Shown: positions 1-7,664, numbered from the stretch's first letter. The stretch is 33,918 bases of DNA from DATLGD01 sp035540755 (GCA_035540755.1 DATLGD010000103.1:1-33918); one strand, 5' to 3'. The notes: generated by a model not told the origin, from the sequence alone. Numbers and translations: made by a program.

Positions 1-564
1 GCCGCTGCCGACGCTGTGGAAGCTGTGCTCCTCGTAGCGGCCGCCGGTGACGTCGTAGCTGAAGATGCGGCCGACCTCGCCCTCCAGGTCGTAGCCGGCG
101 AACAGCGGGACGACGGCCAGGCCCTGCATCGCCATGCCGAGGTTGCCGCGGATCATGGCGGAGAGCCGGTTGGCCTTGCCGTCCAGCGACAGGACGTGGC
201 CCTCCATCTTCTCGTAGTGCTCGAGCTCGACCTGGAACAGGCGCACCATCTCGACGGCGAGGCCGGCGGTGCCGGCGATGCCGACCACCGAGTACTCGTC
301 GGCCGGGAAGACCTTCTCGATGTCGCGCTGGGCGATGATGTTGCCCATCGTGGCCCGCCGGTCGCCGGCCATCACGACGCCGCTGGCGTGCGTGACCGCG
401 ACGATCGTCGTGCCGTGCGGGACCTCCACCGTGCCGGGCGGCAGCGTCAGCCGCGTCGGGAGGAGATCAGGTGCCGCAGCGCCGAGGAACTCGGTGAAGC
501 TGCTGCTGCCGGGCGCGGTGAAGTGAGCCGGTAGACGCCCGTGCACACCGATTGCCTGCTCCAC
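1..564 (-). CDS. prcB: Proteasome beta subunit PrcB (3' end outside window)
   Basis: This is the catalytic beta subunit of the 20S proteasome, an N-terminal-threonine hydrolase that degrades pupylated proteins in the cytosol. 188 residues are visible and the C-terminus lies beyond the left edge. The propeptide is residues 1-51 and carries the family signature SSFTEFL. It ends PHG, followed by catalytic Thr52 (codon 411-409) in TTIVAV. Further family motifs are GVVMAGDRRAT, GIAGTAG, ELEHYEK and a final SVGSG. The chosen start is GTG at 564, preceded by GAGAGGA (575-569) with a 4-nt spacer. This makes the gene overlap the endonuclease VII-like gene by 118 nt in another frame, so translation may be coupled. 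prcA is expected immediately beyond the edge. The identification is certain; the exact start is likely but not proven. Confidence 0.95.
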   Translation of the reverse strand, partial: MEQAIGVHGRLPAHFTAPGSSSFTEFLGAAAPDLLPTRLTLPPGTVEVPHGTTIVAVTHASGVVMAGDRRATMGNIIAQRDIEKVFPADEYSVVGIAGTAGLAVEMVRLFQVELEHYEKMEGHVLSLDGKANRLSAMIRGNLGMAMQGLAVVPLFAGYDLEGEVGRIFSYDVTGGRYEEHSFHSVGSG

Positions 565-1154
565 GTGGTCCTCTCGAGGTAGTCGACGGCGGCCCGCAGG
601 TGGGCCAGGTCGTCGCGGAAGTTGCCCAGTCCCTGGTTGCAGCAGGAGCACAGCAGACCACGGACCTGTCCGAAGACGTGGTCGTGGTCGACGTGCTCGG
701 CCGGCCGCTCGCGACAGAGGGCGCAGAGGCCGCCCTGCTCGGTGAGCATCGCGTCGTACTGGGCGGCGGTGATGCCGTAGCGGGCCTTGAGGCGGTAGCT
801 CCGCCCCCGGCCGTACAGGCGCTGGGCGGTCTGCCGTGTCCGGACGTTGTGGCAAGGCTTGCAGTAGCCACCCCTGCCGTCGCGGCTGCCCTTGTTGCGG
901 GGGAAATCCGTCATGGCCTTGACCAGGCCGCAGTCGGGACAGCGCTTGGTACCTGCCATGCGAGGCTCCCGAGGGCGGACCAGCTTGCCCGCGGCCTCAC
1001 GGCGCCTCGCGTAGCTCTGCTTCGAGCGCTCCGTCATGCAGGGCCGACCGTAGGAAGCGCGACCGTCGGAGCGCCGCGCGGCCGGCGGGAAGTCGCTGAG
1101 CGCTTTCATTGAGCCGCAATCGCGGCACGCCTTTTCCTTTTCGGAGGAATTCAT
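447..1154 (-). CDS. Endonuclease VII-like HNH protein between pup and prcB
   Basis: This 235-residue protein has two N-terminal zinc-ribbon-like repeats followed by a recombination endonuclease VII (HNH, beta-beta-alpha-metal) domain. Repeat 1 has Cys10/Cys13 and Cys39, and its expected fourth cysteine is missing (CMTE). Repeat 2 is complete, with Cys72/Cys75 and Cys98/Cys101. The nuclease domain spans about residues 120-195. It has YGITAAQYDAML, the pair Cys144/Cys147, VDHDH (155-159) and a distal cysteine cluster at 169-172. The last 39 residues are encoded out of frame over the start of prcB and look low-complexity. The start is ATG 1154, 11 nt after the pup stop, which implies co-transcription with pup. 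From memory, endonuclease VII-domain genes recur next to prcB in other actinobacteria; the role is unknown to me. DNA cleavage is inferred from the family only. Confidence 0.85.
   Translation of the reverse strand: MNSSEKEKACRDCGSMKALSDFPPAARRSDGRASYGRPCMTERSKQSYARRREAAGKLVRPREPRMAGTKRCPDCGLVKAMTDFPRNKGSRDGRGGYCKPCHNVRTRQTAQRLYGRGRSYRLKARYGITAAQYDAMLTEQGGLCALCRERPAEHVDHDHVFGQVRGLLCSCCNQGLGNFRDDLAHLRAAVDYLERTTWSRQSVCTGVYRLTSPRPAAAASPSSSALRHLISSRRG
569..575 (-). promoter_or_regulatory. Ribosome binding site of prcB
   Basis: GAGAGGA lies 4 nt before GTG 564 and inside the coding region of the upstream endonuclease VII-like gene. It decides the prcB start and with it the long overlap. Confidence 0.6.
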
Positions 1155-1230
1155 ATCTTTATACTCTATTCTCCGCCTTTTTGCACGTACCCCTTAACGA
1201 ATTCCTCAGCATTTTCCTCTAATACGTCGT
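1131..1230. other. Low-GC patch spanning the pup 3' end and the next gene start
   Basis: By hand count, 40 of these 100 bases are G or C, against a neighbourhood well above 70 percent. The patch covers the last codons of pup, the 11-nt gap and the first codons of the endonuclease VII-like gene. It includes GAA, AAT, GTT, AAA and TTA codons that are rare elsewhere in the window. It could keep the mRNA open for initiation, contain an internal promoter, or mark a junction. Confidence 0.8.
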
Positions 1231-1378
1231 CGATTTCATCTAGAAGGGAGTCGACGTCGTCGGTGAGCTTGCCGACCCGGTCCTGGACGTCGGTCGACTC
1301 CTCGACCGCGGCCGCGTCGACCTCGGTCTCGCGCTTGCTCGCCCGTGACTGCCCGCCGCTGGTGTCCCTGGTGGCCAT
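1166..1378 (-). CDS. pup: Prokaryotic ubiquitin-like protein Pup, ending in GGE
   Basis: Pup is the small, mostly disordered protein tag that PafA ligates to lysines of proteasome substrates and that ARC/Mpa recognises. It has 70 residues, a normal length. The ARC-binding helical region is about residues 30-60, rich in Asp and Glu (DDVDSLLDEIDDVLEENAEE). The C-terminus reads YVQKGGE. The last residue is Glu, so the ligatable form is encoded directly and no deamidation of Gln is required. The start is ATG 1378, with GGGAG about 7 nt upstream. The 3' third is strikingly AT-rich for this genome and includes a TTA leucine codon (codon 53, 1222-1220). The endonuclease VII-like gene and prcB follow. 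PafA is not in the window. Confidence 0.97.
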   Translation of the reverse strand: MATRDTSGGQSRASKRETEVDAAAVEESTDVQDRVGKLTDDVDSLLDEIDDVLEENAEEFVKGYVQKGGE

Positions 1379-1452
1379 CTACCGCTCCCGGTGCTCGTCG
1401 CTGCTGCCGACAGTATCCGCGCCCTCCGACGGTTCCGTCGCGTACGACGCGC

Positions 1453-1815
1453 TCAGCCCTCGACCACGACCCGGTCGCCCCGGCGGGACACGGCGCGGCG
1501 GCGCAGCACGAGCAGGCGCCCGTAGGTGCGCACGAGCGAGGTGTAGCCGGGTGTCCTGCCGACGTACCAGAGGAAGCCCCTGGGTCCGGACACCATCTCG
1601 CCGGTGTCGAGGTCGTACCTGGACCCGTGCCACGGGCAGACCAGGCACCCCTCCTTGTCGAGCGATCCCTGCGACAGGTCGGCGAGCTGGTGCCGGCAGC
1701 GGGACGACACCGCACGCAGGTCGCCACCGCGGTTGGCGACGGTCCACTCCCCGGCACGACGCACGGCGCCCGGCGGCAGGTCGACCGCGGGCAGGTCGGC
1801 GGCGGGCTGGCTCAT
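1453..1815 (-). CDS. Rieske [2Fe-2S] domain protein
   Basis: This is a small stand-alone Rieske-fold protein of 120 residues, probably a cytosolic electron carrier or a ferredoxin component of an unidentified oxygenase. The two cluster-binding motifs are intact: C40-R-H42 and C60-P-W-H63. They are followed by the family's typical GSRYDLDTGE turn. No signal peptide or membrane segment is visible. The start is ATG 1815 with GGAG 9-10 nt upstream. It lies 74 nt upstream of pup on the same strand and diverges from the coiled-coil gene at 1896. No oxygenase or reductase partner is nearby. A link to the proteasome is only positional. Confidence 0.88.
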   Translation of the reverse strand: MSQPAADLPAVDLPPGAVRRAGEWTVANRGGDLRAVSSRCRHQLADLSQGSLDKEGCLVCPWHGSRYDLDTGEMVSGPRGFLWYVGRTPGYTSLVRTYGRLLVLRRRAVSRRGDRVVVEG

Positions 1816-1883
1816 GCGGGCGGTCTCCAGAGGCGGGAACAGGTGTCGGGATCAGGTGGCGGTGCCCTACCCCGTGCCGGGGG

Positions 1884-1889
1884 CAGACT
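1884..1889 (+). promoter_or_regulatory. Possible -10 hexamer for a leaderless start
   Basis: CAGACT (CANNNT) ends 6 nt before GTG 1896, and no Shine-Dalgarno sequence is present. The same arrangement recurs before other genes in the window. Confidence 0.4.
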
Positions 1890-1895
1890 CCCAGC

Positions 1896-2930
1896 GTGGC
1901 CGAGGCTGACCTGTCGCGCATCGCGAGCGCGCTGTACGCGTTGCCGCCCGAGGACTTCACGGCCGCCCGGGACGCGGCGGCCAGGCAGTCGGCCGACCGC
2001 TCGACGCGGACGGCCGTCAAGGCGCTGCGCCGGCCGACGGTGTCGGCGTGGGTGGTCAACCGGCTCGCCCGGGAGCGGGCCGAGCTGCTCGAGCAGCTGC
2101 TCGGGCTCGGGTCGGCGCTCGCCGAGGCGCAGGCGGCAGGCAGCGGCGACGACCTGCGGGCGCTCGGCCGGCAGCGGCGGGAGCTGGTGCAGGGCGTCGT
2201 CGGCGCGGCGACGGACACGGTCGGGCGCGAGCTGCCCGCGGGCGTCCGCTCGGAGGTCGAGCAGACGCTGGAGGCGGCGCTGGCCGACCCGGCGGCCGCG
2301 GACGCCGTCCGGTCTGGTGCCCTGGTCCGGCCGCTCTCCTTCGCCGGCTTCGGCGGCGTGGACCTCTCGGACGCCGTCGGCGCCCCGACGGCAGCCCGTC
2401 CGTACACAGCCCCTGCGCAGGCGACGCGAGCGGCGCAGGCGTCGGACGCGGCGCCGGTCGCCCGGGATGAGGACGCCCCGGCAGGCGGGGCGACCGGCAA
2501 CGACAAGAACAAGGACAAGGACAAGGACAAGCGCACAGGTGACGCCAGGCGGAAGCGCGCGAGCGCCTCCTCGGCGCGCAGGGTCAAGGCCTTGGCCGCC
2601 GCGGAGAAGGCGGCTCTCGACGCCGCCGCCGCGCTCGACGACGCCGTGCGGGGGTGCGAGAAGGCCCAGCGGCGGCACCAGAGCGCCCTGGCCGGCCAGG
2701 AGCGCGCCGAGGCCGACCTCGGTGCCGCAGAGCAGTCCGTCGCCGACCTGGAGCGCCGGCTCGGCGACGCCCGCGAGCGGGCGCAGCAGGCCGGTCACGC
2801 GGCGCACGACGCGCGGGACGACGCCGCACGCGCCGGCGCCGCGGGCGAGCGAGCCGTGCGCAGGGTCGCCGAGGCGCAGGACGTCGCGGACGCCGCCCGG
2901 GGCGCCCTCGACGCGCTGCGTCGCGGCTGA
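1896..2930 (+). CDS. Actinobacterial coiled-coil protein of unknown function
   Basis: This 344-residue protein has no assigned function. The N-terminal helical module (about 1-60) contains ALYALPPEDFTAARDA and RRPTVSAWVVNRLAR. I recognise that pattern as conserved in uncharacterised actinobacterial proteins. A middle part (about 150-225) is Pro/Ala-rich and ends in a Lys/Asp repeat (NDKNKDKDKDK). The C-terminal half (about 225-340) is a strongly charged Ala/Glu/Arg coiled coil. No membrane segment or catalytic motif is seen. The start is GTG 1896, chosen because the conserved module begins there and a -10-like hexamer sits 6 nt upstream; the open frame continues upstream without similarity. 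It is convergent with dop (10-nt gap) and opposite in strand to all its neighbours, breaking the usual dop-pup adjacency. Confidence 0.75.
   Translation: MAEADLSRIASALYALPPEDFTAARDAAARQSADRSTRTAVKALRRPTVSAWVVNRLARERAELLEQLLGLGSALAEAQAAGSGDDLRALGRQRRELVQGVVGAATDTVGRELPAGVRSEVEQTLEAALADPAAADAVRSGALVRPLSFAGFGGVDLSDAVGAPTAARPYTAPAQATRAAQASDAAPVARDEDAPAGGATGNDKNKDKDKDKRTGDARRKRASASSARRVKALAAAEKAALDAAAALDDAVRGCEKAQRRHQSALAGQERAEADLGAAEQSVADLERRLGDARERAQQAGHAAHDARDDAARAGAAGERAVRRVAEAQDVADAARGALDALRRG
2502..2531 (+). repeat. Five-unit GACAAG hexanucleotide repeat
   Basis: GACAAG, AACAAG and three more GACAAG units run in tandem. They encode an alternating Asp/Asn-Lys tract in the linker before the coiled coil. 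The unit is a multiple of three, so copy-number change would alter linker length without a frameshift. Confidence 0.9.
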
Positions 2931-2940
2931 GCCGAGACCT

Positions 2941-4476
2941 CTACCGCCGGCCGGCGAGCGCGTCGACCAGCTCCACCGCCGAGCTGCAGCTGTCCAGCAG
3001 CGCCCCGACGTGCGCGCGCGTGCCGCGCAGCGGCTCGAGGGTCGGGACGCGCTGCAGCGACTCCCGGCCCAGGTCGAAGATGACGCTGTCCCACGAGGCG
3101 GCGGCGACCTCGCCGGGGAACTGGCTCAGGCAGCGGCCGCGGAAGTAGGCCCGCGTGTCGACCGGCGGGTTGTCGACGGCCCGGAGCACCTCCTGCTCCG
3201 GGACCAGCCGCTGCATCCGTCCGCGCGCCACCAGGCGGTTGTACAGGCCCTTGTCGGGCCGGACGTCGCTGTACTGCAGGTCGACCAGGTGCAGCTTCGG
3301 GGCGGTCCAGTCGAGCCCCTCCCGCTCGCGGTAGCCCTCGAGCAGCTGGAGCTTGGCCACCCAGTCGAGCTCGCCGGCGAGGGAGTCGCGGTCGGCGGTC
3401 AGGCGCAGCAGCACCGACTCCCAGCGGTCCAGGACGTCCGCGGTCTGGGCGTCGACGTCCGAGCCGAGCCGGTCCTCGACGTGCTTGCGCGCCTGCTCCA
3501 GGTACTCCATCTGCAGCTGCACGGCGGTCATCCGCCGGCCGTCCCGCAGGGTCAGCTGGTGGGCCAGCGTCGGGTCGTGCGAGACCGACCGCAGGGCCGA
3601 CACCGGGCCCTCGACGGCCAGGTCGACGCCGGCGTCCTTGAGCCAGCCGTCCTCGATCATCGACAGCACCAGCGCCGTGGTGCCGACCTTGAGGTAGGTG
3701 GCGACCTCGGCGAGGTTCGCGTCGCCGATGATGACGTGCAGCCGGCGGTACTTCTCCGGGTCGGCGTGCGGCTCGTCCCGGGTGTTGATGATCGGCCGCT
3801 TGAGCGTGGTCTCGAGGCCGACCTCGACCTCGAAGAAGTCCGCCCGCTGCGACAGCTGGAAGCCGGCGGTGCGGCCGTCCTGGCCGATGCCCACCCGCCC
3901 CGATCCGGCGAAGACCTGGCGGGAGACGAAGAACGGCGTCAGGTGCCGCACGATCTCGGCGAACGGCGTCTGCCGGGTCATCAGGTAGTTCTCGTGCGTG
4001 CCGTACGAGGCGCCCTTGCCGTCGGTGTTGTTCTTGTAGAGCTGGATCGGCGAGGTGCCCGGCAGCGTCGCCGCCCGCTCGGCCGCGCGCACCATGACGC
4101 GCTCGCCCGCCTTGTCCCAGAGCACGACGTCGCGGGGCGTGGTGCACTCCGGCGTCGAGTACTCCGGGTGAGCGTGGTCGACGTAGAGCCGGGCGCCGTT
4201 CGGCAGCACGACGTTGGCCAGGCCCAGGTCGTCGTCGGGCTCGCCAGGCAGGTGGTCCGACAGCCCGAGCCCGACCTCGAAGCCCCGGGCGTCGCGCAGC
4301 GGGTTCTCCTCCTCGAAGTCCCACTGCGTGCGCCGCTCCCGGGAGGGCCCCTCGGGCAAACCGCTGGCGTAGCCGTTGACGACCTGGCTGGACGCCGTCA
4401 TGGCGTTGGTGCCCGGTGCTGCCGGGACCGAGACGCCGTACTCGGTCTCGGTGCCCATCACCCGGCGCGCGCTCAT
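2941..4476 (-). CDS. dop: Depupylase/deamidase of Pup (Dop)
   Basis: Dop is the ATP-dependent enzyme that hydrolyses the isopeptide bond between Pup and substrate lysines, and deamidates Pup-Gln where that form exists. It has 511 residues, the usual length. The glutamine-synthetase-like core starts with MGTETEYG (metal-binding glutamates). The Dop-specific loop is present at about residues 44-68 (SRERRTQWDFEEENPL) and separates it from the ligase PafA. The likely nucleophile is Asp100 in YVDHAHPEYSTPEC. PIQLYKNNTDGKG and NTRDEPHADPEKYRRLH are further family signatures. The start is ATG 4476, 4 nt after the AI-2E gene stop. There is no Shine-Dalgarno sequence, but TACCCT lies 6 nt upstream. 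Since Pup here already ends in Glu, depupylation is its expected main task. Confidence 0.96.
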   Translation of the reverse strand: MSARRVMGTETEYGVSVPAAPGTNAMTASSQVVNGYASGLPEGPSRERRTQWDFEEENPLRDARGFEVGLGLSDHLPGEPDDDLGLANVVLPNGARLYVDHAHPEYSTPECTTPRDVVLWDKAGERVMVRAAERAATLPGTSPIQLYKNNTDGKGASYGTHENYLMTRQTPFAEIVRHLTPFFVSRQVFAGSGRVGIGQDGRTAGFQLSQRADFFEVEVGLETTLKRPIINTRDEPHADPEKYRRLHVIIGDANLAEVATYLKVGTTALVLSMIEDGWLKDAGVDLAVEGPVSALRSVSHDPTLAHQLTLRDGRRMTAVQLQMEYLEQARKHVEDRLGSDVDAQTADVLDRWESVLLRLTADRDSLAGELDWVAKLQLLEGYREREGLDWTAPKLHLVDLQYSDVRPDKGLYNRLVARGRMQRLVPEQEVLRAVDNPPVDTRAYFRGRCLSQFPGEVAAASWDSVIFDLGRESLQRVPTLEPLRGTRAHVGALLDSCSSAVELVDALAGRR

Positions 4477-4480
4477 GGCG

Positions 4481-5782
4481 TCAGGGTAGGTGCCGGGGTG
4501 CGTCCCCGCCCGGCTCGCGACCCGGTGGTGCGTCGGCGGCGGGGACCGGGCTGCCCGGGCTGCCCTCGGTCGGTGTCCCGTCGGCGTCGAGGTCGTCCTC
4601 GGCCGCCTCCTTCGCGACGATCTCCACCGGGGCGCCGATGAGCTTCGGGTCCGGGGCGTCGGTGCGCAGCGCGCGCACGACCGCCCAGCACGCCGCCACG
4701 AAGGGCACCGAGGCCGCCGCCCCGAGCACACCGCCGAGCACGGCTCCCGCCGTCAGCGACGCCGTGACCGCCACCGGGTGCAGCTCGAGCGTCCGGCCGA
4801 GGACCACGGGCGCCACGACCTGGCTCTCGACCTGCTGCACGACGACGACGGCCAGCAGCACCAGCCCTGCCGTCACCGGCCCCCCGGTGACGAAGGCGAC
4901 GAGGATCGCGACGAACCCGGTGAGCGTCGCGCCGATCAGCGGGATGAACCCGCCGAGGAACACCAGCGCGGCGAGCGGGACGGCCAGCGGGACGCCGAGC
5001 AGGACCAGCGCCAGCCCGATGAACACGGCGTCGAAGGCGCCGAGGATGGCGGTGCCGCGCAGGTACCCGGCGAGGGTGCCGAGGGCCGCACGACCGCCCA
5101 GGTCGACCCGCGCCCCGACCCGCGGGACCTGGCGCACCGCCCACTCCCACATCGAGCGCCCGTCGCGCAGGCAGAAGAACAGCAGGACGACGGTGAGCAG
5201 CAGCCCCGCGACGAGCTCGGCCAGCACGGTGGCTCCGGACAGCACCCCCGCGGTGATCCGGTCCTGGTTGTCGCGCAGCGCCTCGACGGCCTGCGTCTGC
5301 AGCTCCTGGAGCCGCTCCGGGTCGATGCCGACGCCGGCGAGCAGGTCCTGGATCTCCTGGATGCCGGCGGTGGTGCTCTCGACCAGCTCGTCGTACTGGT
5401 CCTGCACGGCCCGGACGACCAGGTAGATCACCGAGCCGAGCAGGCTGGTCGAGCCGAGGGTGACGACCAGCGCGGCCAGCGAGCGCGGCATGACCCGCGC
5501 CAGCTGAGACGTCTGCCGCCACAGGATCGCCGCGAGCGCCACCGCGAGCAGGAACGGGATGACGACCAGGCGCAGCCTCAGGAGCACCAGCCCGAGCAGC
5601 ACGCCGGTGAAGGCGAGCAGCAGCGTCCGCCAGGCCACGCCCGCGGCCACGGTCAGCCCGTGCGGGACCGCCGCCTGCGCGGGGGGCGCTCCGGTGCCGA
5701 CCGTCCGCTCGACCGAGATCGGCAGCGGCAGCGGCTGTCGTCGCGTCGACCGGACGATCGACCCGCGCCGGATCCCGGGCAC
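4481..5782 (-). CDS. AI-2E family (PerM-like) membrane protein
   Basis: This 433-residue polytopic membrane protein belongs to the AI-2E/UPF0118 transporter family. Paired hydrophobic segments lie near residues 49-90 and 100-125. A soluble, acidic alpha-helical stretch follows (about 125-175, QDQYDELVESTTAG). A second set of about five membrane segments (about 185-375) contains the family-typical PLIGATLTG and QQVESQVVAPVVLGR. The C-terminal tail is a Pro/Asp-rich disordered segment of about 55 residues. The start is GTG 5782, which directly abuts the ARC stop, with no clear ribosome binding site; coupling to ARC translation is likely. The transported substrate cannot be told from sequence. 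Its position between ARC and Dop suggests co-expression rather than a known proteasome role. Confidence 0.85.
   Translation of the reverse strand: MPGIRRGSIVRSTRRQPLPLPISVERTVGTGAPPAQAAVPHGLTVAAGVAWRTLLLAFTGVLLGLVLLRLRLVVIPFLLAVALAAILWRQTSQLARVMPRSLAALVVTLGSTSLLGSVIYLVVRAVQDQYDELVESTTAGIQEIQDLLAGVGIDPERLQELQTQAVEALRDNQDRITAGVLSGATVLAELVAGLLLTVVLLFFCLRDGRSMWEWAVRQVPRVGARVDLGGRAALGTLAGYLRGTAILGAFDAVFIGLALVLLGVPLAVPLAALVFLGGFIPLIGATLTGFVAILVAFVTGGPVTAGLVLLAVVVVQQVESQVVAPVVLGRTLELHPVAVTASLTAGAVLGGVLGAAASVPFVAACWAVVRALRTDAPDPKLIGAPVEIVAKEAAEDDLDADGTPTEGSPGSPVPAADAPPGREPGGDAPRHLP
4483..4488 (-). promoter_or_regulatory. Putative -10 for leaderless dop transcript
   Basis: TACCCT (TANNNT) on the minus strand overlaps the end of the AI-2E gene and is 6 nt from ATG 4476. 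It would place transcription initiation at or next to the start codon. Confidence 0.5.
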
Positions 5783-7624
5783 CTACAGGTACTGACCGGT
5801 GTTGGCGACGGTGTCGATCGAGCGCCCCGCCTCCGCCCCCTTGGCGCTGGTGACCAGGGTGCGGATGTAGACGATCCGCTCCCCCTTCTTGCCCGAGATG
5901 CGCGCCCAGTCGTCGGGGTTGGTGGTGTTGGGCAGGTCCTCGTTCTCCTTGAACTCGTCGACGCACGCGGTCATCAGGTGCTGCAGGCGCAGCCCCTTCC
6001 GTCCGGTCTCGAGGAAGTCCTTGATGGCCGTCTTCTTCGCCCGCGCGACGATGTTCTCGATCATCGCGCCGGAGTTGAAGTCCTTGAAGTACAGGACCTC
6101 CTTGTCGCCGTTGGCGTAGGTGACCTCGAGGAAGCGGTTCTCCTCGGCCTCGGTGTAGATCCGCTCGACGACGCGCTGGATCATCGCCTGCACGGTGGCC
6201 TCGCGGGAGCCGCCGTGCTCGGCGAGGTCCTCGTCGTGCAGCGGCAGGTCGGTGCGGATGTACTTGCTGAAGATGTCGCGGGCCGCCTCGGCGTCCGGCC
6301 GCTCGATCTTGATCTTCACGTCCAGCCGGCCGGGGCGCAGGATCGCCGGGTCGATCATGTCCTCGCGGTTCGAGGCGCCGATGACGACGACGTTCTCCAG
6401 CGTCTCGACGCCGTCGATCTCGGACAGCAGCTGCGGCACGATGGTGTTCTCGACGTCGGAGCTCACGCCCGATCCGCGGGTGCGGAAGATCGAGTCCATC
6501 TCGTCGAAGAAGACGATGACCGGCGTGCCCTCGGACGCCTTCTCCCGGGCCCGCTGGAACACCAGCCGGATGTGCCGCTCGGTCTCGCCGACGTACTTGT
6601 TCAGCAGCTCCGGGCCCTTGATGTTGAGGAAGTAGGAGCGCCCCTCGGGCCGGCCGGTCACCTCCGCGACCTTCTTGGCCAACGAGTTCGCGACCGCCTT
6701 GGCGATGAGCGTCTTGCCGCACCCGGGCGGGCCGTAGAGCAGCACGCCCTTCGGCGGGCGCAGCTGGTGCTCGAGGAACAGCTCCTTGTGCAGGTAGGGC
6801 AGCTCGACGGCGTCGCGGATCTGCTCGATCTGGCTCGACAGCCCGCCGATGTCGGCGTAGCCGATGTCCGGGACCTCCTCGAGGACCAGCTCCTCGACCT
6901 CGGACTTGGGGATGCGCTCGAACACCCAGCCGCTGCGCGGCTCCATGAGCAGGCTGTCGCCGGCCTTGAGCGGCTCGTCGGCGAGGGAGTCGGCCAGCAG
7001 GACGACCTTCTCCTCGTCGGTGTGGCCGATGACGAGGGCGCGGGTGCGCTCGCCGTCGGGCCCCTCGAGGAGCTCCTTGAGCATGACGACCTCGCCCTGC
7101 TTCTCGAAGGCGAGCGCGAGCACGACGTTGAGCGCCTCGTTGAGCATGACCTCCTGCCCGCGCTGCAGCTGCTCGACCTCGACCGCCGGGCTCACCGTCA
7201 CGCGCAGCTTGCGCCCGCCGGTGAACACGTCGACGGTGCCGTCCTCGTGCCGGGCCAGGAAGACGCCGTAGCCGCTCGGCGGCATCGCGAGCCGGTCGAC
7301 CTCCTCCTTGAGGGCCACGATCTGGTCGCGCGCCTCCCTGAGGGTGGCCACGAGGCGGTCGTTCTGCCCGCTGGCACCTGCCAGCGCCGTCGAGGTCTCG
7401 GCCAGCCGCTGCTCGAGCGCCCGCACGTGCCGCGGCGAGTCGGCCAGCCGGCGACGCAGGGCCGACACCTCCTCCTCGAGGTGCGCCACCTGCGCCCGCA
7501 GGTCGTCAGGGTCCGGTCGCCGGGGCGCCGGGCGCTGCGCGACCTCGGCGCCCGCGACCTCCTCCGGACCGGTGTCCAGGCCGTCGCGACCCTCGTCCTG
7601 GGGGCGTCCGCGCGTTCCCGCCAC
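5783..7624 (-). CDS. arc: Proteasomal AAA+ ATPase ARC/Mpa
   Basis: This hexameric ring ATPase recognises Pup through its coiled coil, unfolds the tagged protein and feeds it to the 20S core. It has 613 residues from the chosen start. It consists of a disordered N-terminus (1-42), a coiled coil (about 43-113), tandem OB-fold region (about 115-245) and an AAA+ domain. Walker A is GPPGCGKT (298-305) and Walker B is VIVFFDEMD (369-377). Further motifs are RTRGSGVSSDVENT and the second region of homology (GASNREDMIDPAILRPGR). The protein ends GQYL, with the penultimate Tyr used to dock on the proteasome. The start is GTG 7624, with GGGGAGG 8 nt upstream; the frame extends upstream but encodes only Arg/Pro-rich sequence. 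It is the first gene of the arc-AI-2E-dop group. Confidence 0.96.
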   Translation of the reverse strand: MAGTRGRPQDEGRDGLDTGPEEVAGAEVAQRPAPRRPDPDDLRAQVAHLEEEVSALRRRLADSPRHVRALEQRLAETSTALAGASGQNDRLVATLREARDQIVALKEEVDRLAMPPSGYGVFLARHEDGTVDVFTGGRKLRVTVSPAVEVEQLQRGQEVMLNEALNVVLALAFEKQGEVVMLKELLEGPDGERTRALVIGHTDEEKVVLLADSLADEPLKAGDSLLMEPRSGWVFERIPKSEVEELVLEEVPDIGYADIGGLSSQIEQIRDAVELPYLHKELFLEHQLRPPKGVLLYGPPGCGKTLIAKAVANSLAKKVAEVTGRPEGRSYFLNIKGPELLNKYVGETERHIRLVFQRAREKASEGTPVIVFFDEMDSIFRTRGSGVSSDVENTIVPQLLSEIDGVETLENVVVIGASNREDMIDPAILRPGRLDVKIKIERPDAEAARDIFSKYIRTDLPLHDEDLAEHGGSREATVQAMIQRVVERIYTEAEENRFLEVTYANGDKEVLYFKDFNSGAMIENIVARAKKTAIKDFLETGRKGLRLQHLMTACVDEFKENEDLPNTTNPDDWARISGKKGERIVYIRTLVTSAKGAEAGRSIDTVANTGQYL

Positions 7625-7664
7625 GTCCTCCACCTCCCCGTTGCGTCGTGGTGCACGTCCCCGT

